DNA of 64,000 nucleotides from CBDDKU01 sp965230375 (GCA_965230375.1 CBDDKU010000015.1:62001-126000), one strand, 5' to 3'; shown: positions 8,932 through 17,243, counted from the first letter of the stretch. Numbers and translations are program-made. Notes: generated from the letters alone by a model not told the origin.

Positions 8932-10381
8932 GGTTTTCGCCTTAGTGGCCTTGATGATTTTTTCGCTAACCACTTATGGACAGCTCTCCGAAGAACTCAC
9001 CCTTGAAGATGTTATCGTCATGGCTCGAAATCAATCTCCATCGAGCAAACAAGCCGAGACGAGAAAGGAAAATCGCTATTGGCAGTACCGGCTCTACAAG
9101 TCGAACTACAATCCGCAGCTTGCCCTGTCTGGAAACATCCCGGGATACAATAGAGACTACTTCAGCAACCGCCTCGATGATGGAACCATCGTATTTCAGG
9201 ATCGGGAGCAACTCAACTCGAGCTTGAATCTCGGGCTCAATCAGCCACTCGGGTTTTCGGGTGGAAATATCTCCGTAAACTCGAGCGTCGATTATTTTCA
9301 GGATTTGCAGTTTGACCTACAGAGTTACAGCACCACACTGATTAATGTTCAGCTAGATCAGCCACTATTTGGCTTTAATGAGCTGAAGTGGGATAAGAAA
9401 ACAGAGCCGCTGCGATATGAAGAAAGCAAGCGCAGCTACGTGGAAGAAATGGAGTTTGTCTCTCGCGAAGCTGTAAAGTTCTTCTTCGACTACCTAGACG
9501 CACAAATCAATTACCAGATTTCGCAGTTTAACTACTCCAATAACGATACGATTTACAAAATCGAAGAAGGTCGATACAATATAGGAACAACTTCGAAGGA
9601 TAAGCTTCTCCAGGTAGAGCTGCAGCTTTTGCGCTCTCAGCAGGATGAAGTTCAGGCCCTACTCGACCTTCAAACGGCGAGTCAGCAACTGCGCGCCTAC
9701 CTTGGAATCAAGAACAACGATACGCTTCAGCTTTCCCTCCCGACTCAAATCCCCGAGTTTGACATCGTCATGCAAGACGCGATTGTAAATGCGCGCATGA
9801 ACCGGGCTGATTACATCGCCTTTGAGCGCCGCAGGCTGGAAGCAGAAAGAGAGTTGGCCGAAGCCCGAGGGCAGCGCTTTACGACTAACCTTCGCGCATC
9901 TTTTGGTTTGAACAATGCTTCGGACGATTTCGGTGATGCCTATGACACGCCAAATGACCAGCAGCGCGTGGACATCGGATTGGTGGTTCCTATTTTAGAT
10001 TGGGGAAGGAACAAAGCTCGGGTAAATACAGCCATGGCTAATCTGCAGCTGAATGAGTATGTGATTGACCAGGATATTCAAAACTTCGAGCAGGAAGTAA
10101 TTACCTTGGTGCGTCAGTTTGAAGTACTTCGGAATCAGCTAGTCATTGCCAAAAAGAGTGACGAAGTAGCACAGGAGCGCTATGAAGTCGCCCAGAACCG
10201 TTACTTGACCGGCAAAGTCGATATTACAAATCTCAACATTGCCCTTTCTGAGAAGGACACGGCAAAGCGTTCATACACCAAAGCTTTGAGAGATTTCTGG
10301 ATTGCTTATTTTGACTTGAGAAGATTGACGCTCTACGATTTTGCAAACGATGAACTTTTGTACAATCCCGACGAAGAATAG
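8924..10381 (+). CDS. TolC-family outer-membrane efflux protein
   Basis: 485 aa with a cleavable signal peptide (MNKVFALVALMIFSLTTYGQ) and two outer-membrane-efflux repeats made of long helices and beta strands. Typical pieces are TLEDVIVMARNQSP near the N-terminus, VPILDWGRNKARVNTA near residue 350, and ALSEKDTAKRSYTKALRDFWIAYFDLRRLTLYD at the end, quoted in parts. It forms the trimeric channel for the upstream adaptor and permease. Its start overlaps the permease by 8 bp and it closes the operon, 3 bp before the convergent STAS-like gene. Confidence 0.9.
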   Translation: MNKVFALVALMIFSLTTYGQLSEELTLEDVIVMARNQSPSSKQAETRKENRYWQYRLYKSNYNPQLALSGNIPGYNRDYFSNRLDDGTIVFQDREQLNSSLNLGLNQPLGFSGGNISVNSSVDYFQDLQFDLQSYSTTLINVQLDQPLFGFNELKWDKKTEPLRYEESKRSYVEEMEFVSREAVKFFFDYLDAQINYQISQFNYSNNDTIYKIEEGRYNIGTTSKDKLLQVELQLLRSQQDEVQALLDLQTASQQLRAYLGIKNNDTLQLSLPTQIPEFDIVMQDAIVNARMNRADYIAFERRRLEAERELAEARGQRFTTNLRASFGLNNASDDFGDAYDTPNDQQRVDIGLVVPILDWGRNKARVNTAMANLQLNEYVIDQDIQNFEQEVITLVRQFEVLRNQLVIAKKSDEVAQERYEVAQNRYLTGKVDITNLNIALSEKDTAKRSYTKALRDFWIAYFDLRRLTLYDFANDELLYNPDEE

Positions 10382-10384
10382 ATG

Positions 10385-10804
10385 CTATAACTCTCTACTA
10401 GTCGCTAATTCAGAGTTTAATTTATCGAATAGGTCATCGGGACCTTCAATGTAGCGCAAGGCATCTTCTTCTGATGCAAATACTTCGCTCATGTGCTTTT
10501 CCTTGGCTCGCTCGGAATAGACCATTCCCAATGCAGCTTCCATCGGTTTTCCAACGAGTATTGCTACTCTCCTGTTTTCACCTTCCTTATCTGGGACAAT
10601 AAAATCTGTAAGGCGCCACATTTCTTCACTTGAAGCTTTAAAGTTCAAGTTTCTAACATCGACAATCTGATTGTACCCCATAACGTAGTCTGGATGCTTC
10701 CATATGACTTCAAGATGGGCTAAAACTTTGTCTACGTCTCCTTCTCCTTCGAGCCTACGAATGGTGACGCGGTTATCTATATCTATGTAAAAAGTGAGTT
10801 TCAA
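10385..10804 (-). CDS. STAS/SpoIIAA-like small protein
   Basis: There is no ATG. I prefer TTG at 10804 (139 aa, MKLTFYIDIDNRVTIRRLEG); another TTG at 10879 would reach into the divergent gene and add a stretch that does not look native. The protein has the alternating strand/helix pattern of short STAS-like proteins, with a core VDVRNLNFKASSEEMWRLTDF and a terminal helix preceded by FASEEDALRYIEG. The gene at 14271-14663 has the same design. Such proteins often sense or partner other proteins, but no function can be assigned. It converges on the TolC gene. Confidence 0.6.
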   Translation of the reverse strand: MKLTFYIDIDNRVTIRRLEGEGDVDKVLAHLEVIWKHPDYVMGYNQIVDVRNLNFKASSEEMWRLTDFIVPDKEGENRRVAILVGKPMEAALGMVYSERAKEKHMSEVFASEEDALRYIEGPDDLFDKLNSELATSREL

Positions 10805-10834
10805 GTTAGTCGTGGTTTCTTTTGCCGAGATAAG

Positions 10835-10842
10835 TATTTTTG
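10835..10842 (+). promoter_or_regulatory. candidate -7 box upstream of the dipeptidase
   Basis: TATTTTTG matches TAnnTTTG exactly and lies 24 bp before the ATG at 10867. No well-spaced -33 TTTG is evident, so this is a weak call. Confidence 0.3.
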
Positions 10843-10866
10843 GGCAGGTCAAAAATAGAACAAGGC

Positions 10867-11571
10867 ATGCGTTGCACAAACTATAATCCGATTAAATTGG
10901 TAGGAATTTCAATTCTTCTCCTATCGCTTGGGAATTGTGGCACAGGCCACCATGATAAACCACTTCCCGACGGATTTGTTTATTTGGATCACGAGTTTTC
11001 ACTTGCCACTTCGGAGCCGAGATATTGCTCAGACAACAATTTCACCGGAAAGCCAGTCCCGGGCTACGATACATGTAGAATCATCCTGGCGCTCGAAGCT
11101 GCTGAAGCTCTTCGAAAAGCCGCAGTTGATCTGGAGTTTCAAGGATATGGAGTCAAAGTGTTTGATGCCTACCGTCCGCAAAAGTCGGTGGATCATTTCG
11201 TAGCCTGGTCAAAAGTAGCTGATGATACCAGTCAAAAGCAGGTTTATTATCCCAATGTAAAAAAGGAAGAACTTTTTCCCGGTGGATACATTGCGGCCAA
11301 ATCGGGTCACAGCCGCGGTAGTGCTATCGATTTAACGCTGGTAGACCTTTCTACAGGCAAAGAAGTAGACATGGGTACGCCATTTGACTATTTCGGTGAA
11401 GCATCTCACCCATCGAGTGAATTGGTTAGCGATTCGGCAAGAGCTAATCGCAAGATTTTGCAAGATGCCATGATTCACGCCGGATTTGAACCAATCGAAA
11501 CGGAATGGTGGCACTTTTACTTAAAAGAAGAGCCCTATCCTGAAACGTATTTCGATTTTAACATCAAATAG
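10867..11571 (+). CDS. D-alanyl-D-alanine dipeptidase (VanX-like, M15D), lipoprotein
   Basis: From ATG at 10867 the product is 234 aa and begins with a lipoprotein signal (VGISILLLSLGNC). An in-frame ATG at 10840 would extend it without need. Zinc-binding and catalytic motifs of the VanX/DdpX family are present: SGHSRGSAIDLTL (His and Asp ligands) and EWWHFYLKEE (catalytic Glu, third ligand His). VanX-type enzymes cleave the D-Ala-D-Ala dipeptide; outside vancomycin resistance they recycle cell-wall material. The envelope location and lack of vanHAS partners favour peptidoglycan-fragment use rather than resistance. DUF2911 and DUF6155 genes follow on the same strand. Confidence 0.88.
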   Translation: MRCTNYNPIKLVGISILLLSLGNCGTGHHDKPLPDGFVYLDHEFSLATSEPRYCSDNNFTGKPVPGYDTCRIILALEAAEALRKAAVDLEFQGYGVKVFDAYRPQKSVDHFVAWSKVADDTSQKQVYYPNVKKEELFPGGYIAAKSGHSRGSAIDLTLVDLSTGKEVDMGTPFDYFGEASHPSSELVSDSARANRKILQDAMIHAGFEPIETEWWHFYLKEEPYPETYFDFNIK

Positions 11572-11606
11572 GAGATCAATATGTATCTTCGAATCAAACC
11601 CCAGGT

Positions 11607-12155
11607 ATGAAGTTTTTAAAATGGTTTTTGATAGTGGTCGCAGCTCTTGTTATGCTAGGCGTTATTGGATTTCAGGTTATGAAGTCAAATACAAAAAAAC
11701 ACTCTCCTGAAGAGACAGTAACCTATACGGATCACGGATATGATTTATCAGTCACATATTCGAGACCATTCAAGAAAGAAAGAGAGATTTTTGGTGGGCT
11801 CGTTCCCTACGGTGAAGTTTGGCGCACAGGGGCAAACGAAGCTACGGTATTCAAGACCGGAACTGATCTAGTTATTGATGGGCAGGACTTGCCAGCTGGA
11901 ACGTACACCTTATGGACCGTTCCAGGACCTAAGAAATGGGAAGTATTTTTCAATAGTGGTTCATATGGTTGGGGTGTCAATTTAGATGGAAAAGCACAAC
12001 GTGATCCATCTCTCGATGTTGTGGCAGTAACCGTGCAGAAACAAAGGAATTTCAAAGTATTCGAACAATTCACCATTAGCTTTCAAGGCGACCCTGCCCT
12101 ACTCATGATGGCTTGGGACTACACTCGCGCCGACGTATTGCTCGAAAAGAAATAG
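11607..12155 (+). CDS. DUF2911 domain protein
   Basis: 182 aa with an N-terminal membrane anchor (FLIVVAALVMLGVIGFQVM), then the DUF2911 core. Typical pieces are LSVTYSRPFKKEREIFGGLVPY, the WRTGANEAT motif, LPAGTYTLWTVPG and the closing WDYTRADVLL. The domain is common in Bacteroidota as a periplasmic, membrane-tethered beta protein; its biochemical role is unknown. TATCTTCG at 11584-11591 could be a -7 box. The stop is 1 bp from the TTG of the next gene, so the two are probably cotranscribed. Confidence 0.85.
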   Translation: MKFLKWFLIVVAALVMLGVIGFQVMKSNTKKHSPEETVTYTDHGYDLSVTYSRPFKKEREIFGGLVPYGEVWRTGANEATVFKTGTDLVIDGQDLPAGTYTLWTVPGPKKWEVFFNSGSYGWGVNLDGKAQRDPSLDVVAVTVQKQRNFKVFEQFTISFQGDPALLMMAWDYTRADVLLEKK

Positions 12156-12156
12156 C

Positions 12157-12672
12157 TTGTCGAAAAAAGACCTGAAGAATTATCTCGTTGGCCTTTCAAA
12201 GGAAGAGCTAGAAGACCAAATCATAGACCTTTACCATCGATTTAAAGAAGTAAAGGCTTTTTACGACTTCGCTTTTAATCCCCGAGAAGACAGGATGGTA
12301 AACGACGCTAAAGAGCGAATTGGAAAGGAGTACTTTCCTACCACGGGCAGAAAGCCGAAAAAGAGACGATCGGTGGCTCAGAAGCTCATTAAGAAGTTCA
12401 TTCAGCTCGAAATGGCTCCCGATAAGGTGGTAGATGTGATGTTGTTTAATATCGAAGTGGCTCAGGCAGGAAACGAAGAAAAGCCTGTAAACCAAGAAGC
12501 CTTTTACAAAAGCATGGCCAAGTCTTTTGAAGAGGCTGTTTCCTTCGCAAAGATTCATGGAGAACTCGCTCATCAGGAAAGTAGGTTTGAGCAAATATTG
12601 GATCATGCTGAGAAGCAGGATTGGTCTCAACTTGGGGTTATGGTAAAAGCCTGGGAGGATAGGATGAAATAA
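12157..12672 (+). CDS. DUF6155 family protein
   Basis: 171 aa starting with TTG at 12157, directly after the previous stop (TAG, one base, TTG). The first ATG would cut off the conserved N-terminus MSKKDLKNYLVGLSKEELED. The protein is soluble, helical and charged, with the family's conserved stretch FNPREDRMVNDAKERIGKEY and the basic GRKPKKRRSVAQKLIKKF. Members are cytoplasmic proteins of unknown function found in Bacteroidota and Firmicutes. Coupling to the DUF2911 gene is suggested by spacing, not by known biology. Confidence 0.8.
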   Translation: MSKKDLKNYLVGLSKEELEDQIIDLYHRFKEVKAFYDFAFNPREDRMVNDAKERIGKEYFPTTGRKPKKRRSVAQKLIKKFIQLEMAPDKVVDVMLFNIEVAQAGNEEKPVNQEAFYKSMAKSFEEAVSFAKIHGELAHQESRFEQILDHAEKQDWSQLGVMVKAWEDRMK

Positions 12673-12718
12673 TCCACCCTTATCTTCACTCTAGTAGGTG
12701 GACTTGAGAGCGAAATTC

Positions 12719-12726
12719 TATTTTTG
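12719..12726 (+). promoter_or_regulatory. candidate -7 box upstream of the K+ channel gene
   Basis: TATTTTTG fits TAnnTTTG and ends 5 bp before the ATG at 12732, so the transcript would be almost leaderless. No convincing -33 element at the right spacing. Confidence 0.4.
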
Positions 12727-12731
12727 CTTTC

Positions 12732-13763
12732 ATGCAATTGTTTCGTTTTCCGACGTTCAAATATTTCAAGGAGCTATACTTGGCGCTTTTAATCATCGTG
12801 GTAATCGCCGTGGTGGGGAGTATCGGCTACATGGTCATTGAAGATTTCGAGTTTTCGGAAGCCTTTTACATGACGATCATAACGGTATCTACGGTTGGGT
12901 TTAACGAAATTCAGCCCCTTTCGGCTGAAGGGCGTTACTTCACTATATTTTTGATCGTAATCAGCTTTGGTACATTTGCTTATGCACTTTCGTCACTCTC
13001 AAAATACATCATGACGGGTACTTACGCCCAGTACCTTAAGAAATACAAAATGGATAAGAATATTGAAGCATTAAAAGATCATGTGGTAATTTGTGGAGCT
13101 GGTAGCAATGGATCTGAGGCTATCCGCAATCTCATGACTCACGGAAAGGAAATAGTCGTGGTGGAAACGAACCCAGATATTGTCAACGAGTTGAAAGAGA
13201 AGCAGATCATGTACGTGGAAGGTGACGCGACTGATGAAGACACGCTGCTCAGGACTGGTATCAAACAGGCAAGTGCATTGATCTCCACTTTACCCAAGGA
13301 TACAGACAATGTTTTTGTGGTACTAACAGCCCGTGAGTTCAATCCACATATGCGCATTGTCTCTCGATGTGCTGTTGAATCAACTGAATCGAAGCTCCGC
13401 AATGCCGGGGCCAACTACATTATTCTTCCAGATAAAGTTGGTGGTGCTAGGATGGCTGGATATGTCGTCAATCAAAACTTGAACAGATTCCTGGATAAGA
13501 TTGCTCTGACAGATAAGGATGAAGCGCATTTGATAGAAGTACATGCATCAAAACTACCAGTAGACATTCAGAATAGAACCGTAACTGACGTCAATAAGTA
13601 CTTGAATACAACGTGTAAGCTAATCGGAATTCGCACTGCAGGTGGAGAGTATATGGTTAATCCGAGTGAAGATACCCCAGTACCACATGCTTGTGAAATG
13701 TTTTACATAGGAAACGCCGTTGAAATTAATGGCGTGCAAAAGATTTTGGACGGTGAAATTTGA
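12732..13763 (+). CDS. two-helix K+ channel with TrkA (RCK) domains
   Basis: 343 aa. Two membrane helices (about residues 15-35 and 75-95) flank a pore loop with selectivity-filter sequence STVGFNEIQPLS. A TrkA-N/RCK domain follows, with Rossmann motif VVICGAGSNGSEAIRNL and nucleotide-binding acid VVVETNPD, then a TrkA-C domain (about 255-343). This is the MthK/Kch-type ligand-gated potassium channel. TVGFNE replaces the usual TVGYGD; Phe and Asn/Glu variants are known among prokaryotic channels. The 3' end overlaps the next gene by 11 bp if its GTG start is right. Confidence 0.88.
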   Translation: MQLFRFPTFKYFKELYLALLIIVVIAVVGSIGYMVIEDFEFSEAFYMTIITVSTVGFNEIQPLSAEGRYFTIFLIVISFGTFAYALSSLSKYIMTGTYAQYLKKYKMDKNIEALKDHVVICGAGSNGSEAIRNLMTHGKEIVVVETNPDIVNELKEKQIMYVEGDATDEDTLLRTGIKQASALISTLPKDTDNVFVVLTAREFNPHMRIVSRCAVESTESKLRNAGANYIILPDKVGGARMAGYVVNQNLNRFLDKIALTDKDEAHLIEVHASKLPVDIQNRTVTDVNKYLNTTCKLIGIRTAGGEYMVNPSEDTPVPHACEMFYIGNAVEINGVQKILDGEI

Positions 13764-14274
13764 ATCTAAGCTCGAGCTATTTGGTGATGACCTTTGGGGC
13801 TTGCACTTCAAGGTGGATGATGAGATTGCCCAAAAGTTAATTAGAGGGAAGAACCGAAGGGTTTTGTGCTCAATAAATGGATCGCATCCCTATCACGCTG
13901 CTATTATGCATCTGAAACCGGGGATCAAGTTCGTGAATGTCAACAAACCGTTTGCGAAAAAGAATGGTATCTGGATAAGTGACAAGATTCAAGTGGAATT
14001 GACTCCAGACAACAGTAAGTATGGAATGGAAATGCCTGAAGAATTTCAGGAGACTTTAAATCAGGATCCGATAGCTTTTGAATATTTTGAAAAGCTTACA
14101 CCGGGAAAACAGCGGAACCTAATCTATTTTGTTGGCAACGTGAAGTCTTCAGAAATTAAGGTTAGGCGTGCCTGGGTTGTGACCGATCATTTAGTATCGC
14201 ACAAAGGGGTTGTCGACTTTAAAGATTTAAACAGAGAACTAAAGGAAGCCAATCAGAATGCTCGCCTGGGCTAA
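13753..14274 (+). CDS. YdeI-like / DUF1905 domain protein
   Basis: I prefer GTG at 13753 (173 aa, starts VKFESKLELFGDDLWGLHFK); an ATG at 13720 would add 11 residues inside the channel gene. The N-terminal half fits DUF1905 (VDDEIAQKLIRGKNRRVLCS). The second half fits the YdeI/OmpD-associated domain (DPIAFEYFEKLTPGKQRNLIY), which is usually 'bacteriocin-protection' or unknown in annotation. The protein is soluble and has no signal. It overlaps the channel by 11 bp and the convergent STAS-like gene by 4 bp. The biochemical role is unknown. Confidence 0.75.
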   Translation: MKFESKLELFGDDLWGLHFKVDDEIAQKLIRGKNRRVLCSINGSHPYHAAIMHLKPGIKFVNVNKPFAKKNGIWISDKIQVELTPDNSKYGMEMPEEFQETLNQDPIAFEYFEKLTPGKQRNLIYFVGNVKSSEIKVRRAWVVTDHLVSHKGVVDFKDLNRELKEANQNARLG

Positions 14275-14663
14275 TCGAAAGTATTTAACCAATCGATAGC
14301 TTCTTCCCGTGACTTAAACAGCTTTGTTGGTATCCGCGGTTTATCAAATTTCACGTAAAAGTTAGCCAACATACGCACGGCTAAATTATTGGAAACGATA
14401 GCCATGGCCACAGCCACTTCTCCCTCATAAGTTGCTAGATATTCGCGAGCTTCTTTTGTAGAATCATGATTGCTCTCAGCCTCGATTAATACTTTATGTG
14501 GCTTTCTATCCGTTATTTCCATACGGGTGGCCACTATTTCTTTCATAGCGTCGAGATCAAGATCGCTATCTAGGGTGACGTTTACAGCAACGATTCCGTC
14601 GGAATAAACAAGCTCTGCGCTTCGGGTTTTGGCTACTATAGAATCTAAACCTTCTAAATTCAT
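14271..14663 (-). CDS. STAS/SpoIIAA-like small protein (second copy type)
   Basis: ATG at 14663 gives 130 aa; the frame is open to 14702, but that adds only hydrophobic residues ahead of the natural start MNLEGLDSIVAKTRSAELVY. The pattern matches the gene at 10385-10804: short N-terminal strands, a TDRKPHKVLIEAESN core, a central helix pair, and a terminal KLFKSREEAIDWLNTF helix. That ending is typical of small STAS-like proteins in Bacteroidota. Function unknown; partners not evident. Confidence 0.7.
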   Translation of the reverse strand: MNLEGLDSIVAKTRSAELVYSDGIVAVNVTLDSDLDLDAMKEIVATRMEITDRKPHKVLIEAESNHDSTKEAREYLATYEGEVAVAMAIVSNNLAVRMLANFYVKFDKPRIPTKLFKSREEAIDWLNTFD

Positions 14664-14736
14664 CGATATAAAGCTAATTAATATCGATGAATACACAAAC
14701 ATAAAGAGCTATTTCATTTTGTTGAAAATCAGCTTT

Positions 14737-15258
14737 TTAACACTTTGTCCGGTAAACGTACACCGGTTCATTTTTGTAAAGAGTCTGATCACCTTTGATC
14801 ATATTGTTGGATTCAGCTACCTTTTGAGATGGTACATTGTGTACATGGATAATGGAAATTAACTGATCACTTAGCTTGGTTTCGATTCCATAATGGTGAA
14901 AATGACGAGCGGCTTCTCGTGCATATCCCTTTTGTCGTTCATCGGGTAATATTGAATAAGCAATTTCATAAAGAGTTTTTCCTTCAATCTCTCTCAGAAT
15001 AATTCCTGAAATCCCGACCATCTTGCCATCTGACTTTCGAACGATAGCCAAACCACCCAGCCCCGTTTCTTTGTAACGCTCTAATTGCCGGTTTACCCAT
15101 TCTTCAGCTCCTTCTTGCGGATTTGTTTCACTGGGTATTCCCAAAAATTCTGGATTCTCCATTTTGGTAAAAAAAGGAATCCACAAAGGCACGTCTTCTT
15201 TCGTAAGCGGCCTGTAGATCAATCTTTCAGATTCCTGATGGAAGTAAGCTGATTTCAT
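14737..15258 (-). CDS. GNAT N-acetyltransferase (RimJ/RimL type)
   Basis: 173 aa starting MKSAYFHQESERLIYRPLTK. Typical motifs: ERLIYRPLTKEDVPLW, the central MVGISGIILREIEG strand pair, and an acetyl-CoA-binding region LPDERQKGYAREAARHFHHYG (motif A, with Arg/Gln-x-x-Gly-x-Ala). The end NVPSQKVAESNNM matches the family's ligand pocket (N-x-x-S-x-x-V-A/L-E-x-x-x). It probably N-acetylates a small molecule or protein N-terminus; the substrate is not predictable. Single gene, convergent with nothing close. Confidence 0.85.
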   Translation of the reverse strand: MKSAYFHQESERLIYRPLTKEDVPLWIPFFTKMENPEFLGIPSETNPQEGAEEWVNRQLERYKETGLGGLAIVRKSDGKMVGISGIILREIEGKTLYEIAYSILPDERQKGYAREAARHFHHYGIETKLSDQLISIIHVHNVPSQKVAESNNMIKGDQTLYKNEPVYVYRTKC

Positions 15259-15374
15259 AGAGCCAATTTAGGATTTTGATGAAACCGATAGTCAAGTAAT
15301 CCAAAAATGCTTGAAGTAGTTTTTATTGCTCATCGTTTGGCATGATTATCGCAATTTTGCACCAAACTATTCCC

Positions 15375-15686
15375 ATGAGAAAGATTCTAATTTTGGTCGG
15401 TTTGATAAGCCTTGCTCTGAATAATTATGCACAGGAAGCTGCTCCTATGGTCAGTTTTGAAGTGATTGATTCTTGCGAAGTCCACCATGAGAAACTGAAG
15501 GCCACAAAAGTGAAACCGAGTAAAGAAACCGGAAAGTCAACACCTGACCATTTCAACCCGAGCTATCCGCATGCTACCATGCCTTGGTGGGCCCACAGCG
15601 AAAGTCCGAGCTACCAGATACAGTATGTGTGCAAACAGTGCAATAAGGAAGCGAAGAAGGCAAAAAAGGCTAGGCGTAAGAAATAG
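15375..15686 (+). CDS. small exported protein of unknown function
   Basis: From ATG at 15375 the product is 103 aa with a signal peptide (MRKILILVGLISLALNNYAQ). The frame extends to 15342, but the signal would then not be N-terminal. The mature part has a region with conserved-looking His, Pro and Trp (HFNPSYPHATMPWWAHSESP), a CxxC pair (VCKQCNKE) and a strongly basic tail (KKAKKARRKK). The CxxC and His residues could bind a metal, which is inference. It ends 6 bp from the convergent regulator gene. Confidence 0.6.
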   Translation: MRKILILVGLISLALNNYAQEAAPMVSFEVIDSCEVHHEKLKATKVKPSKETGKSTPDHFNPSYPHATMPWWAHSESPSYQIQYVCKQCNKEAKKAKKARRKK

Positions 15687-15692
15687 AGGATA

Positions 15693-16571
15693 CTAGCTGT
15701 TTAAAACGAGCTTATACCCTACTCCACGTACATTCACAATCTTAATGCGGTCATCACCTTCCAGCTTTTTGCGAAGCTTTGAGATGAACACATCGAGTGT
15801 TCTTCCCACGTAGTCGCCTTCATCGCCCCATACTGCATTGAGAATTACATCGCGCTCTAAGGTCGAATTGACCTGAGAATGTAAAAGACTGAGGAGATCA
15901 GACTCCTTTCCCGTCAGCTCCATCTTCTCATCGTTTATTCGCAACTCCATATTGCGCTTGTCAAATAGGTAATTGCCAAGGGGAATTAGGTGAGACTTGT
16001 CTTCAGACAGACTCGATTTTCGAGTTCTATTTACAATGTACGCAAAGCCAAGTGTCAGCCCCATCCCAATCAAGACCCATATCCACCAGGCTTTGGCTTC
16101 ATTCTCCTGCTCCTGCTCTACTTCACCGATAGCAGGTTCAATAATGGTAATCGCCATTTGATAGCAAGATCGCTCGTACATTCTACCGCCACAAGCCATT
16201 ATTTCATCCGCAACATTCAGGTTTCTCCCGTAGCCGTACACAGCTTTCCCCGAATCACAGTCAAGTATTTCCAAAACGTACTCTGATGCAATTTCACGCT
16301 CGATGAATATGGTATCGACTATACCTTGTACGGCATCAGAATTGAGCTCAAAATCGTTTTCAAATTGAATGAGATAAGTCGACTCTCCCGTCTTTTCGAT
16401 AGGTAATACTCTGGAAGTAGAGTCCTTGGAAGCTAAAAGCAGCTCATGCCCAATTTGGCGCATGGCCATTTCCGTTTGCTTCTGGAGCTGAACTTCCTGA
16501 CAAAACCCTAGTTGACTTCCAAAGAGAATAGTCAATGCAAAAAAGATGATTACAAGTCCTGACCTTATCAT
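15693..16571 (-). CDS. membrane-anchored winged-helix regulator, reverse of ToxR topology
   Basis: 292 aa. A signal peptide (about 1-24) leads a periplasmic sensor part (about 25-160) with Cys residues at LDCDSG, MACGGR and RSCYQM. One membrane helix follows (WWIWVLIGMGLTLGFAYIV, about 163-183). The C-terminal cytoplasmic OmpR/PhoB winged helix (about 200-292) has LTGKESDLLSLLHSQ, ILNAVWGD, VGRTLDVFISKLRKKL and the wing VRGVGYKLV. It has no receiver domain. Unlike ToxR/CadC, the DNA-binding domain comes last. It probably senses an envelope state and regulates genes directly from the membrane. No target gene is evident; it is monocistronic. Confidence 0.85.
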   Translation of the reverse strand: MIRSGLVIIFFALTILFGSQLGFCQEVQLQKQTEMAMRQIGHELLLASKDSTSRVLPIEKTGESTYLIQFENDFELNSDAVQGIVDTIFIEREIASEYVLEILDCDSGKAVYGYGRNLNVADEIMACGGRMYERSCYQMAITIIEPAIGEVEQEQENEAKAWWIWVLIGMGLTLGFAYIVNRTRKSSLSEDKSHLIPLGNYLFDKRNMELRINDEKMELTGKESDLLSLLHSQVNSTLERDVILNAVWGDEGDYVGRTLDVFISKLRKKLEGDDRIKIVNVRGVGYKLVLNS

Positions 16572-16781
16572 GTTGTAAATCTATTCTAAAGGAAGTCAGT
16601 AGACAATCAATTTAAGTGAATTTACACTAATTTACATTTGCTAACGTAGTGATAGAAAGGGTTCCGCAATCATTGCTAGCTTTTTGATGGGTCCTGTTCC
16701 AAAGCCAAAAATGCATTTTTCTAGGGCTTTCTTTGACGTTAGTCAAGAAATTTCAGGGTAGTAAATTGATTTTTAGTAGCG

Positions 16782-16789
16782 TAGTTTTG
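16782..16789 (+). promoter_or_regulatory. candidate -7 box, leaderless start
   Basis: TAGTTTTG matches TAnnTTTG exactly and ends 4 bp before the ATG at 16794. A -33 element at standard spacing is not obvious. Confidence 0.4.
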
Positions 16790-16793
16790 CAAG

Positions 16794-17222
16794 ATGGCAT
16801 TCAGACAGAAATCGCATTGGGACTATTCTGACGATCAGTTCTTAGAGAAGTTTATCTCTGGCTCGCTCAATCCTGGATTGTTTTCCCACGAAGCACATAT
16901 CAGGCTGGCATATATTTTCATCTCGAGAATCGGAGAAGAAAGAGCTATAGATGAAACTTGTTCGGCAATCAAAGGCTACGTTGATCACCTTAAAATTGAA
17001 GGTAAATACCACGAGACAATCACCGTAGTAGCTGTAAAGTTGGTGGCCAAGGCCATGCGTGATCAATCTTATGATGACATCAGAGCGTTTCTGGACAGCA
17101 ACCCAGACTTGATAAATAGATTCAAGGAGATAGTTCAATCGCACTACTCTTTTGATGTCTTTAATGATTCTTCAGCACGAGCTCAATTCGTTGAGCCAGA
17201 TCTGCTTCCATTTTCGCATTGA
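16794..17222 (+). CDS. conserved-looking hypothetical protein
   Basis: 142 aa, soluble, mostly helical, no signal peptide. Notable stretches are WDYSDDQFLEKFISGSLNPG, LFSHEAHIRLAYIFISRIGE and KYHETITVVAVKLVAKAM; the conserved-looking His in SHEAH and YHET could be functional. I recall similar unnamed proteins in Bacteroidota but cannot name the family. It starts a three-gene run with a GNAT and a two-helix membrane protein (spacings 21 and 1 bp), so these are probably cotranscribed. Confidence 0.65.
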   Translation: MAFRQKSHWDYSDDQFLEKFISGSLNPGLFSHEAHIRLAYIFISRIGEERAIDETCSAIKGYVDHLKIEGKYHETITVVAVKLVAKAMRDQSYDDIRAFLDSNPDLINRFKEIVQSHYSFDVFNDSSARAQFVEPDLLPFSH

Positions 17223-17243
17223 AGAATTGCCTATTTTCAACAT

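Noticed and set aside
10867..11571. VanX-like enzyme as a vancomycin-resistance determinant
   Set aside because: No vanH, ligase or two-component genes accompany it; a lipoprotein location suits peptidoglycan recycling.
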